A DNA stretch of 64,000 bases from Mycolicibacter longobardus (GCF_002102265.1 NZ_LQPG01000040.1:1-64000), one strand, 5' to 3'. Shown: positions 25,306-34,870, counted from the stretch's first letter. The notes: generated by a model from the letters alone, not told the origin. A program made the numbers and translations.

Positions 25306-26496
25306 TCAGACCATGGTGTCGCCGGGCGGCAACCCGAACTCGTGGTTGCCGAAGATCAGGTACGCCCGCTCCGGGTCGTTGGCAGCGTGCACCCGGCCGG
25401 CGTGCGCGTCACGCCAGAACCGCTGGACCGGAGCGTCGTTGGACAGCGCGGTGGCACCGGCCGCCTCGAACAGCCGGTCGATGGATGCGATCGCCCGGCC
25501 GGTGGCGCGGACCTGGTCGCGGCGGGCCCGGGCGCGCAGCTCGAACGGAATCTCCTTGCCGGCCACCAGTAGGGCGTACTCGTCGGCGACGTTGCCGATC
25601 AGCTGGCGCCAGCCGGCGTCGATGTCGCTGGCGGCCTCGGCGATCCGGACCTTGGCGAACGGGTCGTCCTTGGCCTTCTCGCCGGCGAACGCGGCACGCA
25701 CCCGCTTGCCCTGGTGCTCGACGTGCGCCTGGTAAGCGCCGTAGGCCATTCCCATGATCGGGGTCGAGATGGTGGTGGGGTGGATGGTGCCCCACGGCAT
25801 CTTGTAGACCGGCGCGGTGTTGGTCGCATAACCGCCGGCGGTGTGGTCGTTCATCGCCTTGTAGGACAGGAAGCGGTGCCGCGGCACGAACACGTCCTTG
25901 ACCACGACGGTGTTGCTGCCGGTGCCCCGCAGGCCGACCACGTGCCAGACATCGTCGATGGTGTAGTCAGTGCGCGGGATCAGGAAGCTGCCGAAGTCCA
26001 CCGGCTTGCCGTCCTTGATCACCGGTCCGCCCAGGAACGCCCAGGTGGCGTGCTCCGAGCCCGACGACCAGTTCCAGGAGCCGTTGACGATGTAGCCGTC
26101 GGCGTTCTCGGTGACCACACCGGCGCCCATCGGCGCGTACGACGACGAGATCCGGACGCTGGCGTCCTCACCCCAGACGTCTTCCTGGGCCTGCTGGTCG
26201 AAGAGCGCCAGGTGCCAGTTGTGCACGCCGATGATCCCGGCAACCCAGCCGGTGGAGCCACAGGCACTGGCCAGCCGGCGCACCGCCTCGTAGAAGATCG
26301 TCGGGTCGCACTGCAGGCCACCCCACTGCTCGGGCTGCAGCAGCCGGAAAAAGCCGATGTCCTCGAGCGTCTTGATGGAGGCGTCCGGGATCTGACGCAG
26401 ATCCTCGGTCTCCTGGGCGCGCTCGCGCAACTGCGGAAGAATGTCGTCGATCGCGGCGAGCACCGACTGGGCGTCGCGCTGTTGAAGGGACGTCAC
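25306..26496 (-). CDS. hsaA: 3-HSA hydroxylase oxygenase subunit HsaA
   Basis: A 396-residue group D flavin monooxygenase with an acyl-CoA-dehydrogenase-like fold. With HsaB it hydroxylates 3-HSA to 3,4-DHSA in steroid A/B-ring degradation. Conserved features include LQPEQWGGLQ, GSTGWVAGIIGVHNW, NGSWNWSSGSEHATWAFLG and the C-terminal NHEFGLPPGDTMV. The start is a GTG at 26496, 64 bases from the first KstR operator. It heads the unit hsaA-hsaC-hsaB, which lacks hsaD. Confidence 0.95.
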   Translation of the reverse strand: MTSLQQRDAQSVLAAIDDILPQLRERAQETEDLRQIPDASIKTLEDIGFFRLLQPEQWGGLQCDPTIFYEAVRRLASACGSTGWVAGIIGVHNWHLALFDQQAQEDVWGEDASVRISSSYAPMGAGVVTENADGYIVNGSWNWSSGSEHATWAFLGGPVIKDGKPVDFGSFLIPRTDYTIDDVWHVVGLRGTGSNTVVVKDVFVPRHRFLSYKAMNDHTAGGYATNTAPVYKMPWGTIHPTTISTPIMGMAYGAYQAHVEHQGKRVRAAFAGEKAKDDPFAKVRIAEAASDIDAGWRQLIGNVADEYALLVAGKEIPFELRARARRDQVRATGRAIASIDRLFEAAGATALSNDAPVQRFWRDAHAGRVHAANDPERAYLIFGNHEFGLPPGDTMV

Positions 26497-26560
26497 TAGA
26501 TTGCCTCCCAGGAGTGAGCAGGTTCTTCCGGCCCGTTTTCCAACCAGCCTAGAGTGAGAT

Positions 26561-26574
26561 TAGAACACGTTCCG
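26561..26574. promoter_or_regulatory. KstR operator facing hsaA (imperfect)
   Basis: TAGAACACGTTCCG contains the KstR core AACnnGTT with the 5' T, but lacks the final A of TnnAACnnGTTnnA. It is placed to control the hsaA unit. Confidence 0.75.
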
Positions 26575-26628
26575 ATTTGTGTCGAGCGGGGTGTTCCTGC
26601 GGCTGGTAGCAATCCCGGGCCGGTTTTC

Positions 26629-26642
26629 TGTAACCTGTTCTA
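26629..26642. promoter_or_regulatory. KstR operator upstream of kshB
   Basis: TGTAACCTGTTCTA matches TnnAACnnGTTnnA at every fixed position and lies 27 bases before the kshB start, separate from the hsaA-facing site. Confidence 0.88.
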
Positions 26643-26668
26643 GTTATGACCGAAGAGAAGGGCGGGCC

Positions 26669-27763
26669 GTGACGGAGACCATTCCGGACGAACCACTCGG
26701 CAGTCATGTCTTGGAACTGCAGATCACCGACGTCGTCGCCGAGACCGACGATGCGTGCCTGCTGGTATTCGGCGTGCCGGACGGTCCCGACGACCCGGAG
26801 ATCCCGCCCCAGCGGTTGAAATACTCGCCGGGCCAGTTCCTGACGCTGCGGGTACCCAGCGACCGCACCGGCTCGGTGGCCCGCTGTTACTCGCTGTGCA
26901 GCTCACCGTTCACCGACGACGCAATGACGGTCACCGTCAAGCGGACCGCGGACGGCTACGCCTCGAACTGGCTGTGCGACCATGCCCACGCCGGGATGCG
27001 GATCCATGTGCTGGCGCCGTCCGGCACGTTCGTCCCGAAGTCGCTGGACACCGACTTCCTGCTGCTGGCCGCCGGCAGCGGGATCACCCCGATGTTGTCC
27101 ATCTGCAAGTCGGCACTGACCGAGGGCAACGGTCAGGTGGTGCTGATCTACGCCAACCGCGACGAGCGGTCGGTGATCTTTGCCCGACGGCTGCAGGAAC
27201 TGGCCGCCAAGTACCCCGACCGACTGACGGTCGTGCACTGGCTGGAATCGGTACAGGGCCTGCCGAGCCCCGCGGCGCTGGCCCGGCTGGCCGCCCCCTA
27301 CACCGATAGCCAGGTCTTCATCTGCGGGCCGGGGCCGTTCATGGATGCCTCCCGCGACGCCCTGCGGACGCTGGAAGTGCCCGACACGCAGGTACACCTG
27401 GAGGTGTTCAAGTCGCTGGACAGCGACCCGTTCGCCGCCGTCAAGATCGAGGATGCTCCGGAGGGCGCGGAGGGCACAGGGACCCCGCCGGCAACCGTGA
27501 CCGTCGAGTTGGACGGCGAAAAGCACGAGCTGGTGTGGCCACGTCACGTCAAGCTGCTGGACCTGCTGCTCGACAAGGGCCTCGACGCCCCGTTCTCCTG
27601 CCGGGAGGGCCACTGCGGCGCCTGCGCCTGCGAGCTGAAAAAGGGCAAGGTCACCATGGAGATCAACGACGTGCTGGAACCCCAGGACCTCGCCGAGGGG
27701 CTGATCCTGGCCTGCCAAGCCCACCCCGAGACGGATTCGGTGGAAGTGACATACGACGAGTGA
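26669..27763 (+). CDS. kshB: 3-ketosteroid 9-alpha-hydroxylase reductase KshB
   Basis: A 364-residue reductase that passes electrons from NADH through FAD and a 2Fe-2S cluster to the Rieske oxygenase KshA for 9-alpha-hydroxylation, the step that leads to ring B opening. The GTG at 26669 is used as start; an ATG at 26646 is out of frame. FAD-binding RCYSLCSSP is at 72-80, the NAD site GSGITPMLS at 136-144, and CGPGPFM at 219-225. The plant-type ferredoxin domain at the C-terminus has Cys311, Cys316, Cys319 and Cys349. The KstR operator lies just upstream. The oxygenase gene kshA is not in this window. Confidence 0.95.
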   Translation: MTETIPDEPLGSHVLELQITDVVAETDDACLLVFGVPDGPDDPEIPPQRLKYSPGQFLTLRVPSDRTGSVARCYSLCSSPFTDDAMTVTVKRTADGYASNWLCDHAHAGMRIHVLAPSGTFVPKSLDTDFLLLAAGSGITPMLSICKSALTEGNGQVVLIYANRDERSVIFARRLQELAAKYPDRLTVVHWLESVQGLPSPAALARLAAPYTDSQVFICGPGPFMDASRDALRTLEVPDTQVHLEVFKSLDSDPFAAVKIEDAPEGAEGTGTPPATVTVELDGEKHELVWPRHVKLLDLLLDKGLDAPFSCREGHCGACACELKKGKVTMEINDVLEPQDLAEGLILACQAHPETDSVEVTYDE

Positions 27764-27786
27764 TCTCAGGTCTAGGTTGGTGCGAC

Positions 27787-28344
27787 ATGAAACGGTTGCT
27801 GATGGTAGCGGCAGCGTCAACGCTGCTGACCGCGCTGGTTCCGCCCGCGATCGGGTCTGCGGCCAGTGATACCAAGACATCACTGTTGCCGGTCAACGAC
27901 TTCGACCAACTGCAGACCCACAGCTGGGTCGACTGCAGCGCACCGCCGCTGTGCCGCTTCACGGTCGGGGTGCAACTGCAGACCCCGGACGGCATGACCG
28001 GCTTCCCGCCCGACCTGTGGGCCCGGCAGAGCACCGAGATCCGCTCGTCGAAGCGAACCGCCTACCTGGACGTGCACACCGACGGCGGCGAGGGCTGGTT
28101 CAAAGACCGCGGCGGCCCCGGAACAAAGGTGTTCAAGGACGGCACCGGTGCGGTGATCCAGTCGATGTACAACGGCGAGGGCCCGCCGGAGAAATATCAG
28201 ACCAACGGCAGCATCGACGTCCTGGAGTACTCCACCGGGCGGCCCAAGACCGACGCCAACGTGATCGTCTGCACCCACGTGCAGGTGGTCTACAGCGGGG
28301 TCAACCTGACCACGCCGTCCACCTGCGCGCAGACGGTCTTTTAG
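27787..28344 (+). CDS. Secreted conserved protein, Rv3572-like
   Basis: A 185-residue exported protein starting MKRLLMVAAASTLLTALV, with a cleavage region near residues 23-27. The mature part has Cys pairs near 50-56 (DCSAPPLC) and at the end (IVCTH and STCAQTVF), suggesting disulfides in the envelope. It lies 23 bases after kshB, and the same arrangement is found in M. tuberculosis, so co-transcription under KstR is plausible. The function is unknown. It converges on the nitrate reductase gene with a gap of five bases. Confidence 0.82.
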   Translation: MKRLLMVAAASTLLTALVPPAIGSAASDTKTSLLPVNDFDQLQTHSWVDCSAPPLCRFTVGVQLQTPDGMTGFPPDLWARQSTEIRSSKRTAYLDVHTDGGEGWFKDRGGPGTKVFKDGTGAVIQSMYNGEGPPEKYQTNGSIDVLEYSTGRPKTDANVIVCTHVQVVYSGVNLTTPSTCAQTVF

Positions 28345-28349
28345 CCGAG

Positions 28350-31300
28350 TCAGTACACGTCGCGCTGGTACCGGCCCGCCGAGGCCAGCGCCCGCACATG
28401 GGCTTTCGCGGCGTCGCGGGCGAGCAGCCCGTGTCGTGCGGCGATATCGCAGATCGCGCGGTCGACTTCCTTGGCCATCTGGCTGGCGTCGCCGCACACG
28501 TAGAGGTGTGCGCCATCCTGCAACCACTCCCAGATTTCGGCGCCGCGAGCGCGGAGCAGGTCTTGTACGTAGACCTTCTCGGGCTGATCGCGGGAGAACG
28601 CCAGATCGAGCTCGGTGAGCAGGCCGCTGGTGTGCATTTCCTCGAGCTCGTCGCGGTAGTAGAAGTCGGTGGCGGCATTGCGTTCGCCGAAGAACAACCA
28701 GTTCCGCCCGCGGTGCCCCAGCGCGCGGCGCTGCTGCAAGAAGCCGCGGAACGGTGCGACGCCGGTCCCCGGCCCGATCATGATCATCGGGGCGTTGGGA
28801 TCCGCCGGCGGCCGGAAATGATTGGTGGGCTGTACGAATATCCCGATCTCGGCGTCGTCACTCCGATCCGCCAGATACGTCGAGCACACACCGCCGCGCG
28901 GCACCCCCCGACACTCATAGCGCACCGCGCCGACCGTCAGGTGCACCTCGCCGGGGTTGTCGACACATGCCGACGAAATCGAATACATCCGCGGTGCCAG
29001 CGGTTTGAGCACGGCGAGCCAGTCTTCGACCGTGGCGTGCACCGGGCTTGCGGCCAGCACGTCCACCGACTGGCGGCCCCACATCCAGTCCGACAGCGCA
29101 GCTTTGTTCTCCGGTTGCAACAGCTCGACCAGTTCGTGGTCTTGGCTGCGCTCCGCCACAAACCGCAGCAGGTCGCCGGTGATACGGGCGATCTCGAATC
29201 GCTCAACCAGGGCCTGCCGCAACGGCATCGAACCGTGGTCGGCCAGCTCGATGACGTGCGCGCCGTCCAGGCCGGTCACTGTCAGCCATTCGTCGACCAG
29301 CGCGGCGCTGTTGCGTGGCCACACCCCGAGTGCATCACCGGCCTGATAGCTCAGCGTCCCTTTCGGCAGCGCGAACGCCAGCTGCCGCACCTCCTTCGTC
29401 GAACCCGGGCCGTTGAGCACGTTGTTGCACACCAGACTGGTGAGCAGCGGGTTCTTTCTGTTGTACCGCCCCGGTTCCCGCGACGGGCGGGCCGCAATGG
29501 GAGCGGCAACAGGCGGCACGGCCGGAGCCGACGCGGCCGGCACGGGCGCGGTGCTCAGCGTCCCACGGATCGTGGAGAGCCACTCATCCACGGCATCGTC
29601 GTAATCGGGCTCGCAGTCGACACGGTCCAGGATTCGGGTGGCGCCGAGTTCGGCCAGTCGGGTGTCGAGTTTGCGCCCGTAGCCACAGAAATCGTCGTAG
29701 TTGGAGTCACCCAGCGCCAGTACCGCGTAGCGGGTGTCGGTGAGTTGTGGTGTCCCGTCGGCGGATAACTCCTCCCACAGGACGGCGCCGTTGTCGGGCG
29801 GGTCACCGTCGCCGGTGGTGCTGGAGACCAGGATCAGTTGCCGGGTGGTGGACAGGTCGGTGACTGCGAAGTCGTTCATCGTGTGCAGCGCGACCGGCAG
29901 TCCGGCCTCGCCGAGGTGTGCCGCACAGCGGGCGGCCACCTCTTCGGCATTGCCGGTCTGCGAGGCCCACAACACCACGACGCGCTCCGGGCGAGATCCG
30001 TCATCAGCCGGGGCCGCCTGCGGCGGGTTGGCCGCCGGTGCCGGATGCCGGGAGAACAACCCGGCCAGCAGGCCGTCGACCCACATCCGGGTAGCCGGCT
30101 CCAGCGGCGCATTGGCCGGTACCGTCGGCACGCCGGAGGCACTGCGCCCGGCCTCCGTGCGGAGCGCGGTCAGCAGACCACTCAAGTAGATGCGCTCCAT
30201 CGGGGCGAATGGGGGCACGGTGGTCACGGATTCGCCACTGAGCCCGAACAATTCGATGAGGGTGTCCACCTGGTCCAGGCTGATCTCGCCGGTCTGCGGC
30301 GTGCCGGGCGTTTCAGGTTCGGACGGCGACTCGACCACGACTTTGCTCAGGGTGACCGCACACGCCTTGAACTCCGGCTGCTGTGATGTCGGGTCGATGG
30401 CGTCGTTGGTGACGGCGTTGATGGACAGGTATTCACCGAAGGTGTCGTTCCAGTGGAACGGGGCGAAGCAGTTCCCGGGTCGCACCCGCTCGGTGACCAC
30501 CGCCGGCAGCACCGCGCGGCCCCGGCGCGAGGCGATCTCCACCGGGTCGTCGTCGGTGATGCCCAGCCGGGCGGCATCGTCGGGGTGGATCTCCACGAAC
30601 GGGCCGGGGTTGAGTTTGGTGAGCTTGGCGACCTTTCCGGTCTTGGTCATGGTGTGCCATTGGTGCGGCAGCCGGCCGGTGTTGAGCAGGAACGGATAGT
30701 CGTCGTCGGGCATCTCAGCGGGCAGCAGGTGGGGACGTGCGAAGAACACCGCCCGGCCGCTGTCGGTGGCGAACGCCAACCTCGGCACGCTGCCGTCCGC
30801 GCGGACCAGCTGGGTCTGACTGGCTCCGTCGTTGAGGTAGCGGATCGGGTGGCGGTCTTCCTCACTGTCCGGCGGGCACGGCCATTGGATCGGTGTCTGG
30901 CGCAGTCGCTGGTAACTGACGCCGCGCAGGTCATAGCCGGTCTTGGGGTTGGCGAACCGTTTGATCTCTTCGAACACCTCCTCGGCACTCGAGTAGTCGA
31001 ACGCCTCGGCGTACCCCATCTCGGCGGCGATGCGGGCGATGATCTGCCAGTCGGGCAGCGCCTGGCCCGGTGCGTCGACCGCTTGGGAGAACAAGGTCAG
31101 GTTGCGCTCGGAGTTGACCATCACCCCCTCGCACTCGGTCCACAGCGCCGCCGGGAGCAGCACGTCGGCGTAGGCGTTGGTCTCGGTCTCGGCGAACGCA
31201 TCCTGGGTGATCACCAACTCGGCGGCTTCCAGACCCTCCAGTACGGTCTTGCGATTGGCCACTGTGGCAACGGGATTGGTGCAGATGATCCAGCATGCCT

Positions 31301-32525
31301 TGATCTGGCCGTCGGCCATCTGCGAGAACATGTCGATGGTGCCGGCGCCCACCTCGGTGCGCAGTGTGCCGCGCGGGATGCCCCAGACGTCCTCGACGAA
31401 GGCACGGTCGTCGGCGGAGACGACGCTGCGCTGGCCGGGCAGACCCGGGCCCATGTAGCCCATCTCCCGGCCACCCATCGCGTTGGGCTGGCCGGTCAGG
31501 GAGAACGGGCCGCTGCCGGTCTTGCAGATCGCACCGGTGGCCAGGTGCAGGTTGCAGATGGCATTGGTGTTCCAGGTTCCGTGGGTGCTCTGGTTGAGCC
31601 CCATGGTCCAGCAGCTCATCCAGTTGCCCGCTTCGCCGATCCACTGCGCGGCGGTGCGGATGTCGGCCTCGGGGATACCGGTGAGCTCGGCCACCTTCGC
31701 CGGGGTGAACTGCTCGAGGAAGCTGGGCATGACCTCCCAGCCCTCGGTGAACTCGGCGATGAACTCGTCGTCGGTGTGCCCATTGGCGACGATCAGGTGC
31801 AGGAGTCCGTTGAGCAGCGCCAGATCGGTGCCGGGGGCGATCTGCAGGAACAGGTCGGCCTTGTCCGCGGTGGCGCTGCGGCGCGGATCGACGACGATCA
31901 GCTTGGCGCCGGCCTTGACGCGCTCCATCATCCGCAGGAACAGAATCGGGTGGCAGTCGGCCATATTGGCGCCGGTCACGAAGAATACGTCGGCGTGATC
32001 GAAATCCTGATACGAGCCGGGCGGCCCGTCCGAGCCGAGTGACTGCTTGTAGCCGCTGCCCGCGCTGGCCATGCACAGTCGCGAGTTGGACTCGATCTGG
32101 TTGGTTCCGATGAAACCCTTGGCCAGCTTGTTGGCCAGGTACTGGGCCTCCAGCGACATCTGACCGGAGACATACAGCGCGACGGCGTCGGGACCGTGCT
32201 CATCGATGATCGTGCGCAGCCGGGTCGCGCAGTGGCTGATGGCGGCGGCTACGTCGGTTGGCTCGATCGGCTCGTCGCGGCCCGGCCGCAGAAACGCCGA
32301 CTCCATCCGGCCGGGCGCGGCCAGCAGGTCGACGGTGGTGGCGCCTTTGGTGCACAACCGGCCGAAGTTGGTCGGATGGCTCTTGTCGCCGACGGATTTG
32401 ACCACCCGGGTACGCCCGGTCGCCGCATCGGCGCTGACCTGCAGCAACATGCCGCAGCCGACCCCGCAGTAGGCGCAGAGGGTCGACACCTCCCGGCAGC
32501 CGTGGGAGTCGTCTTGGGCGGGCAT
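28350..32525 (-). CDS. Assimilatory nitrate reductase fused to a flavodoxin/FAD/NAD(P)H reductase (NasN-like)
   Basis: A 1391-residue fusion. The N-terminal 4Fe-4S ligands are Cys17, Cys20, Cys24 and Cys58, followed by Lys60. A molybdopterin oxidoreductase domain extends to about 540, with Cys151 (NSRLCMASA) in the Mo-ligand position typical of Nap/NarB-type enzymes. The dinucleotide-binding domain is about 590-730. After a linker comes a flavodoxin domain (about 847-990, SQTGNAEEVA loop), a CysJ-like FAD domain (RMYSISS at 1179-1185) and an NAD(P)H domain (GPGTGVAPFRGF at 1251-1262). The C-terminus ends RDVY, as in sulfite reductase flavoproteins. Thus NAD(P)H could drive nitrate to nitrite within one chain. 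Such fusions are known in other mycobacteria, but this position inside the steroid cluster is unusual. Confidence 0.93.
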   Translation of the reverse strand: MPAQDDSHGCREVSTLCAYCGVGCGMLLQVSADAATGRTRVVKSVGDKSHPTNFGRLCTKGATTVDLLAAPGRMESAFLRPGRDEPIEPTDVAAAISHCATRLRTIIDEHGPDAVALYVSGQMSLEAQYLANKLAKGFIGTNQIESNSRLCMASAGSGYKQSLGSDGPPGSYQDFDHADVFFVTGANMADCHPILFLRMMERVKAGAKLIVVDPRRSATADKADLFLQIAPGTDLALLNGLLHLIVANGHTDDEFIAEFTEGWEVMPSFLEQFTPAKVAELTGIPEADIRTAAQWIGEAGNWMSCWTMGLNQSTHGTWNTNAICNLHLATGAICKTGSGPFSLTGQPNAMGGREMGYMGPGLPGQRSVVSADDRAFVEDVWGIPRGTLRTEVGAGTIDMFSQMADGQIKACWIICTNPVATVANRKTVLEGLEAAELVITQDAFAETETNAYADVLLPAALWTECEGVMVNSERNLTLFSQAVDAPGQALPDWQIIARIAAEMGYAEAFDYSSAEEVFEEIKRFANPKTGYDLRGVSYQRLRQTPIQWPCPPDSEEDRHPIRYLNDGASQTQLVRADGSVPRLAFATDSGRAVFFARPHLLPAEMPDDDYPFLLNTGRLPHQWHTMTKTGKVAKLTKLNPGPFVEIHPDDAARLGITDDDPVEIASRRGRAVLPAVVTERVRPGNCFAPFHWNDTFGEYLSINAVTNDAIDPTSQQPEFKACAVTLSKVVVESPSEPETPGTPQTGEISLDQVDTLIELFGLSGESVTTVPPFAPMERIYLSGLLTALRTEAGRSASGVPTVPANAPLEPATRMWVDGLLAGLFSRHPAPAANPPQAAPADDGSRPERVVVLWASQTGNAEEVAARCAAHLGEAGLPVALHTMNDFAVTDLSTTRQLILVSSTTGDGDPPDNGAVLWEELSADGTPQLTDTRYAVLALGDSNYDDFCGYGRKLDTRLAELGATRILDRVDCEPDYDDAVDEWLSTIRGTLSTAPVPAASAPAVPPVAAPIAARPSREPGRYNRKNPLLTSLVCNNVLNGPGSTKEVRQLAFALPKGTLSYQAGDALGVWPRNSAALVDEWLTVTGLDGAHVIELADHGSMPLRQALVERFEIARITGDLLRFVAERSQDHELVELLQPENKAALSDWMWGRQSVDVLAASPVHATVEDWLAVLKPLAPRMYSISSACVDNPGEVHLTVGAVRYECRGVPRGGVCSTYLADRSDDAEIGIFVQPTNHFRPPADPNAPMIMIGPGTGVAPFRGFLQQRRALGHRGRNWLFFGERNAATDFYYRDELEEMHTSGLLTELDLAFSRDQPEKVYVQDLLRARGAEIWEWLQDGAHLYVCGDASQMAKEVDRAICDIAARHGLLARDAAKAHVRALASAGRYQRDVY

Positions 32526-32651
32526 GGCGTGGTCACCTCCTTGGGTCGGGGGTCTGCCGCCACCCTGCCCGGAGAAGGTTTCAAGATCGTTTCAGAGCCA
32601 TTACCACGGGTTGCGATATTCTTACCGGCCCGTCGGCAGGTCTGTGACCCT

Positions 32652-32714
32652 TCGCCGAGCGTGTACTGAGCGCGAAATCCAGCCGATTTTTCGATCTGAG
32701 TGCACGTTCGGCGA
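32652..32714. repeat. Imperfect inverted repeat, about 27-base arms
   Basis: Arms at 32652-32678 and 32688-32714 begin TCGCCGAGCGTG and TCGCCGAACGTG when read inward from each end, and pair at about 21 of 26 compared positions with a nine-base loop. It fills the gap between the nitrate reductase start and the fadE34 stop. It may act as a terminator for fadE34 or be a dispersed mycobacterial intergenic element. Confidence 0.6.
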
Positions 32715-32728
32715 GCCTTGCGGCCCGT

Positions 32729-34870
32729 TTACCCCCGCGGCAACCCCAGCAGTCGCTCGGCGGCCAGCGTCAACAGGATCTGCTCGGTGCCGCCGGCGAT
32801 CGACAGGCAGCGGGTGTTAAGGAAGTCGTGCACCGGGCGGCCGGCCACCATGCCGGCCCCGTCCGACACGTCCATCCGGAACTCGGCCAGGTCCTGCCGG
32901 TAGCGCACGCCGATCAGCTTGCGCACCGAGGACTCCGAGCCGGGGTCCTGCCCGCCGACCGCGAGCTGAGCGATGCGCTGGTCCAGCAGCGAACCCGCCT
33001 GGGCGGCGATGATCAGCCGGGCCAGCCGCTCGGCGGTGGCGGTGTCCGCCTCCCGCTCTTTCAAGGCCGCCAGCAGCTCTTCCATCGGGTTGCCCAGCGC
33101 GGTGCCGCCGGCGATCGCGACCCGCTCGTTGGCCAGGGTGGTGCGGGCCAGCCGCCAGCCGTCGTTGACGCCGCCGACCACCATCTCGTCGGGCACGAAC
33201 ACGTCGTCGAGGAATACCTCGTTGAACAGAGCGTCTCCGGTGATCTCCCGCAGCGGCCGGATGTCGATGCCCTCAGCGGCCATGTCCACCAGGAAGTAGG
33301 TGATGCCCTTGTGTTTGGGAGCTTCGGCGTCCGTCCTGGCCAGGCAGACCCCCCACTGCGAATCGTGCGCCCGCGAGGTCCAGACCTTCTGCCCGGTCAG
33401 CCGCCAGCCGCCGTCGACCTTCACCGCCTTGGTGCGCAGCGCCGCCAGGTCCGAGCCGGCGCCGGGCTCGGAGAACAGCTGGCACCAGAACACCTCGCCG
33501 GTCAGGGTGGCCGGGATGAAGCGCTCGATCTGCTCGGGCGTGCCGTGCTCGAGGATCGTCGGCGCCGCCCACCAGCCGACCACCAGGTCGGGGCGTGCGA
33601 CACCGGCCGCGGCGAGCTCCTGGTCGATCACCAGCTGTTCGGCGGGGCTGGCCGCGCGCCCGTACGGCACCGGCCAGTGCGGCGCGAGCAGGCCGGATTC
33701 GGCCAGCGCCGCCTGGCGCTGCTCGTCGGGCAGTGCGGCGATGCGGGCCACCTCCGCGGCGATCTCGGGCCGGACATCGGTCGCCTCGCCCAGATCGACC
33801 TCCAGCCGGCGCCGCACCCCGGCCCGGGTGAGCTCGGCGGTGCGGCGCAGCCAGCGCTCGGGTCCGCCCAGCGCCTGCCCGATGCCGTAGGCCCGGCGCA
33901 GGTACAGGTGCGCGTCGTGTTCCCAGGTGATGCCGATGCCGCCGAGCACCTGAATGCAGTCCTTGGCATTGGCCTTGGCGGCGTCGATGCAGATGGCGGC
34001 CGCCACCGCGGCGGCGATGGCGAACTGCTGGTCATCGGGGTCGGAGGCGGCGCGAGCCACATCGCTGGCGGCCACCGCGGCCTGGTCGGCCCGGCACAGC
34101 ATCTCGGCGCACAGATGCTTGACGGCCTGGAAGCTGCCGATCGGCTTGCCGAACTGCTCACGCACCTTCGCGTATTCGACGGCGGTGTCCAGCGCCCAGC
34201 GAGCCACTCCGGCCGCCTCGGCGGACAGCACCGTGACCGCCAGGTTCTCCACCCGGCTGCCGGCCTCCAACAGCACCGCGGGCGCGGCCGACAACGTCAC
34301 CTTGGCCAGCGGCCGGGAGAAGTCGGTGGCGGCCAGCGGCTCCACGTCCACCCCGTCCGCGCGGGCGTCCACCAGCACCCAGGCTTGGTTGTCCTCCCCG
34401 GCCGGCAGCACCAGCAGCCCGTCGGCGGTGGCGCCCAGCACCCGATCGGCGGTGCCGGATGCCTGCGCGGTCGCGGGGTCGAAGCTCACCTTCACCGTGG
34501 CGGTGTCGGTGGCCACGCCGGCGACCCGCTCGCCGGACGCCAGGGCTTCGGCCAGTTGCGGATCGGTGACCACCAGGGTGGCCAGCGCGGTGGTGGCCAC
34601 CGGGCCGGGAACCAGCGCCTTGGCGGCCTCGTCGACCATGGCGCACAGATCCTCGAGCCGCCCACCGGCCCCGCCGTACTCCTCGGCTACGGCCACGCCG
34701 AACAGACCCAGTTCGGCGAGGCGAGAGAAAACGGTTCGCCAGGAATCGGTTTCGCCCAGTTCCGCGGCACGAATCGCCTCCGTGGTGCCCGCTGCGGCGG
34801 CCCAGTCGCGGACCAGCTCGCGGGCGGCGAGCTGGTCGGCGGCACTGGTCTCCGTGGTAGTCACTGACAC
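32729..34870 (-). CDS. fadE34: Double-length acyl-CoA dehydrogenase FadE34
   Basis: A 713-residue protein made of two fused acyl-CoA dehydrogenase halves, as in M. tuberculosis (711). The N-terminal half (about 1-370) contains VREQFGKPIGSFQAVKHL and LGGIGITWEHDAHLYLRRA. The C-terminal half (about 375-713) contains WCQLFSEPGAGSDLA, GQKVWTSRA and a modified end IAGGTEQILLTLAAERLLGLPRG. Orthologues act on the steroid side-chain CoA thioester at the five-carbon stage. The GTG at 34870 lies 64 bases from the perfect KstR operator and is divergent from kstR. Confidence 0.94.
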   Translation of the reverse strand: MSVTTTETSAADQLAARELVRDWAAAAGTTEAIRAAELGETDSWRTVFSRLAELGLFGVAVAEEYGGAGGRLEDLCAMVDEAAKALVPGPVATTALATLVVTDPQLAEALASGERVAGVATDTATVKVSFDPATAQASGTADRVLGATADGLLVLPAGEDNQAWVLVDARADGVDVEPLAATDFSRPLAKVTLSAAPAVLLEAGSRVENLAVTVLSAEAAGVARWALDTAVEYAKVREQFGKPIGSFQAVKHLCAEMLCRADQAAVAASDVARAASDPDDQQFAIAAAVAAAICIDAAKANAKDCIQVLGGIGITWEHDAHLYLRRAYGIGQALGGPERWLRRTAELTRAGVRRRLEVDLGEATDVRPEIAAEVARIAALPDEQRQAALAESGLLAPHWPVPYGRAASPAEQLVIDQELAAAGVARPDLVVGWWAAPTILEHGTPEQIERFIPATLTGEVFWCQLFSEPGAGSDLAALRTKAVKVDGGWRLTGQKVWTSRAHDSQWGVCLARTDAEAPKHKGITYFLVDMAAEGIDIRPLREITGDALFNEVFLDDVFVPDEMVVGGVNDGWRLARTTLANERVAIAGGTALGNPMEELLAALKEREADTATAERLARLIIAAQAGSLLDQRIAQLAVGGQDPGSESSVRKLIGVRYRQDLAEFRMDVSDGAGMVAGRPVHDFLNTRCLSIAGGTEQILLTLAAERLLGLPRG

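Noticed and set aside
30453..32042. Long antisense frame inside the nitrate reductase gene
   Set aside because: Composition is the typical Arg/Gly/His-rich shadow of a high-GC gene, and the sense frame contains all cofactor motifs.
32828..34867. 679-codon antisense frame opposite fadE34
   Set aside because: It mirrors the third-position GC bias of fadE34 and has no domain; fadE34 is unambiguous.
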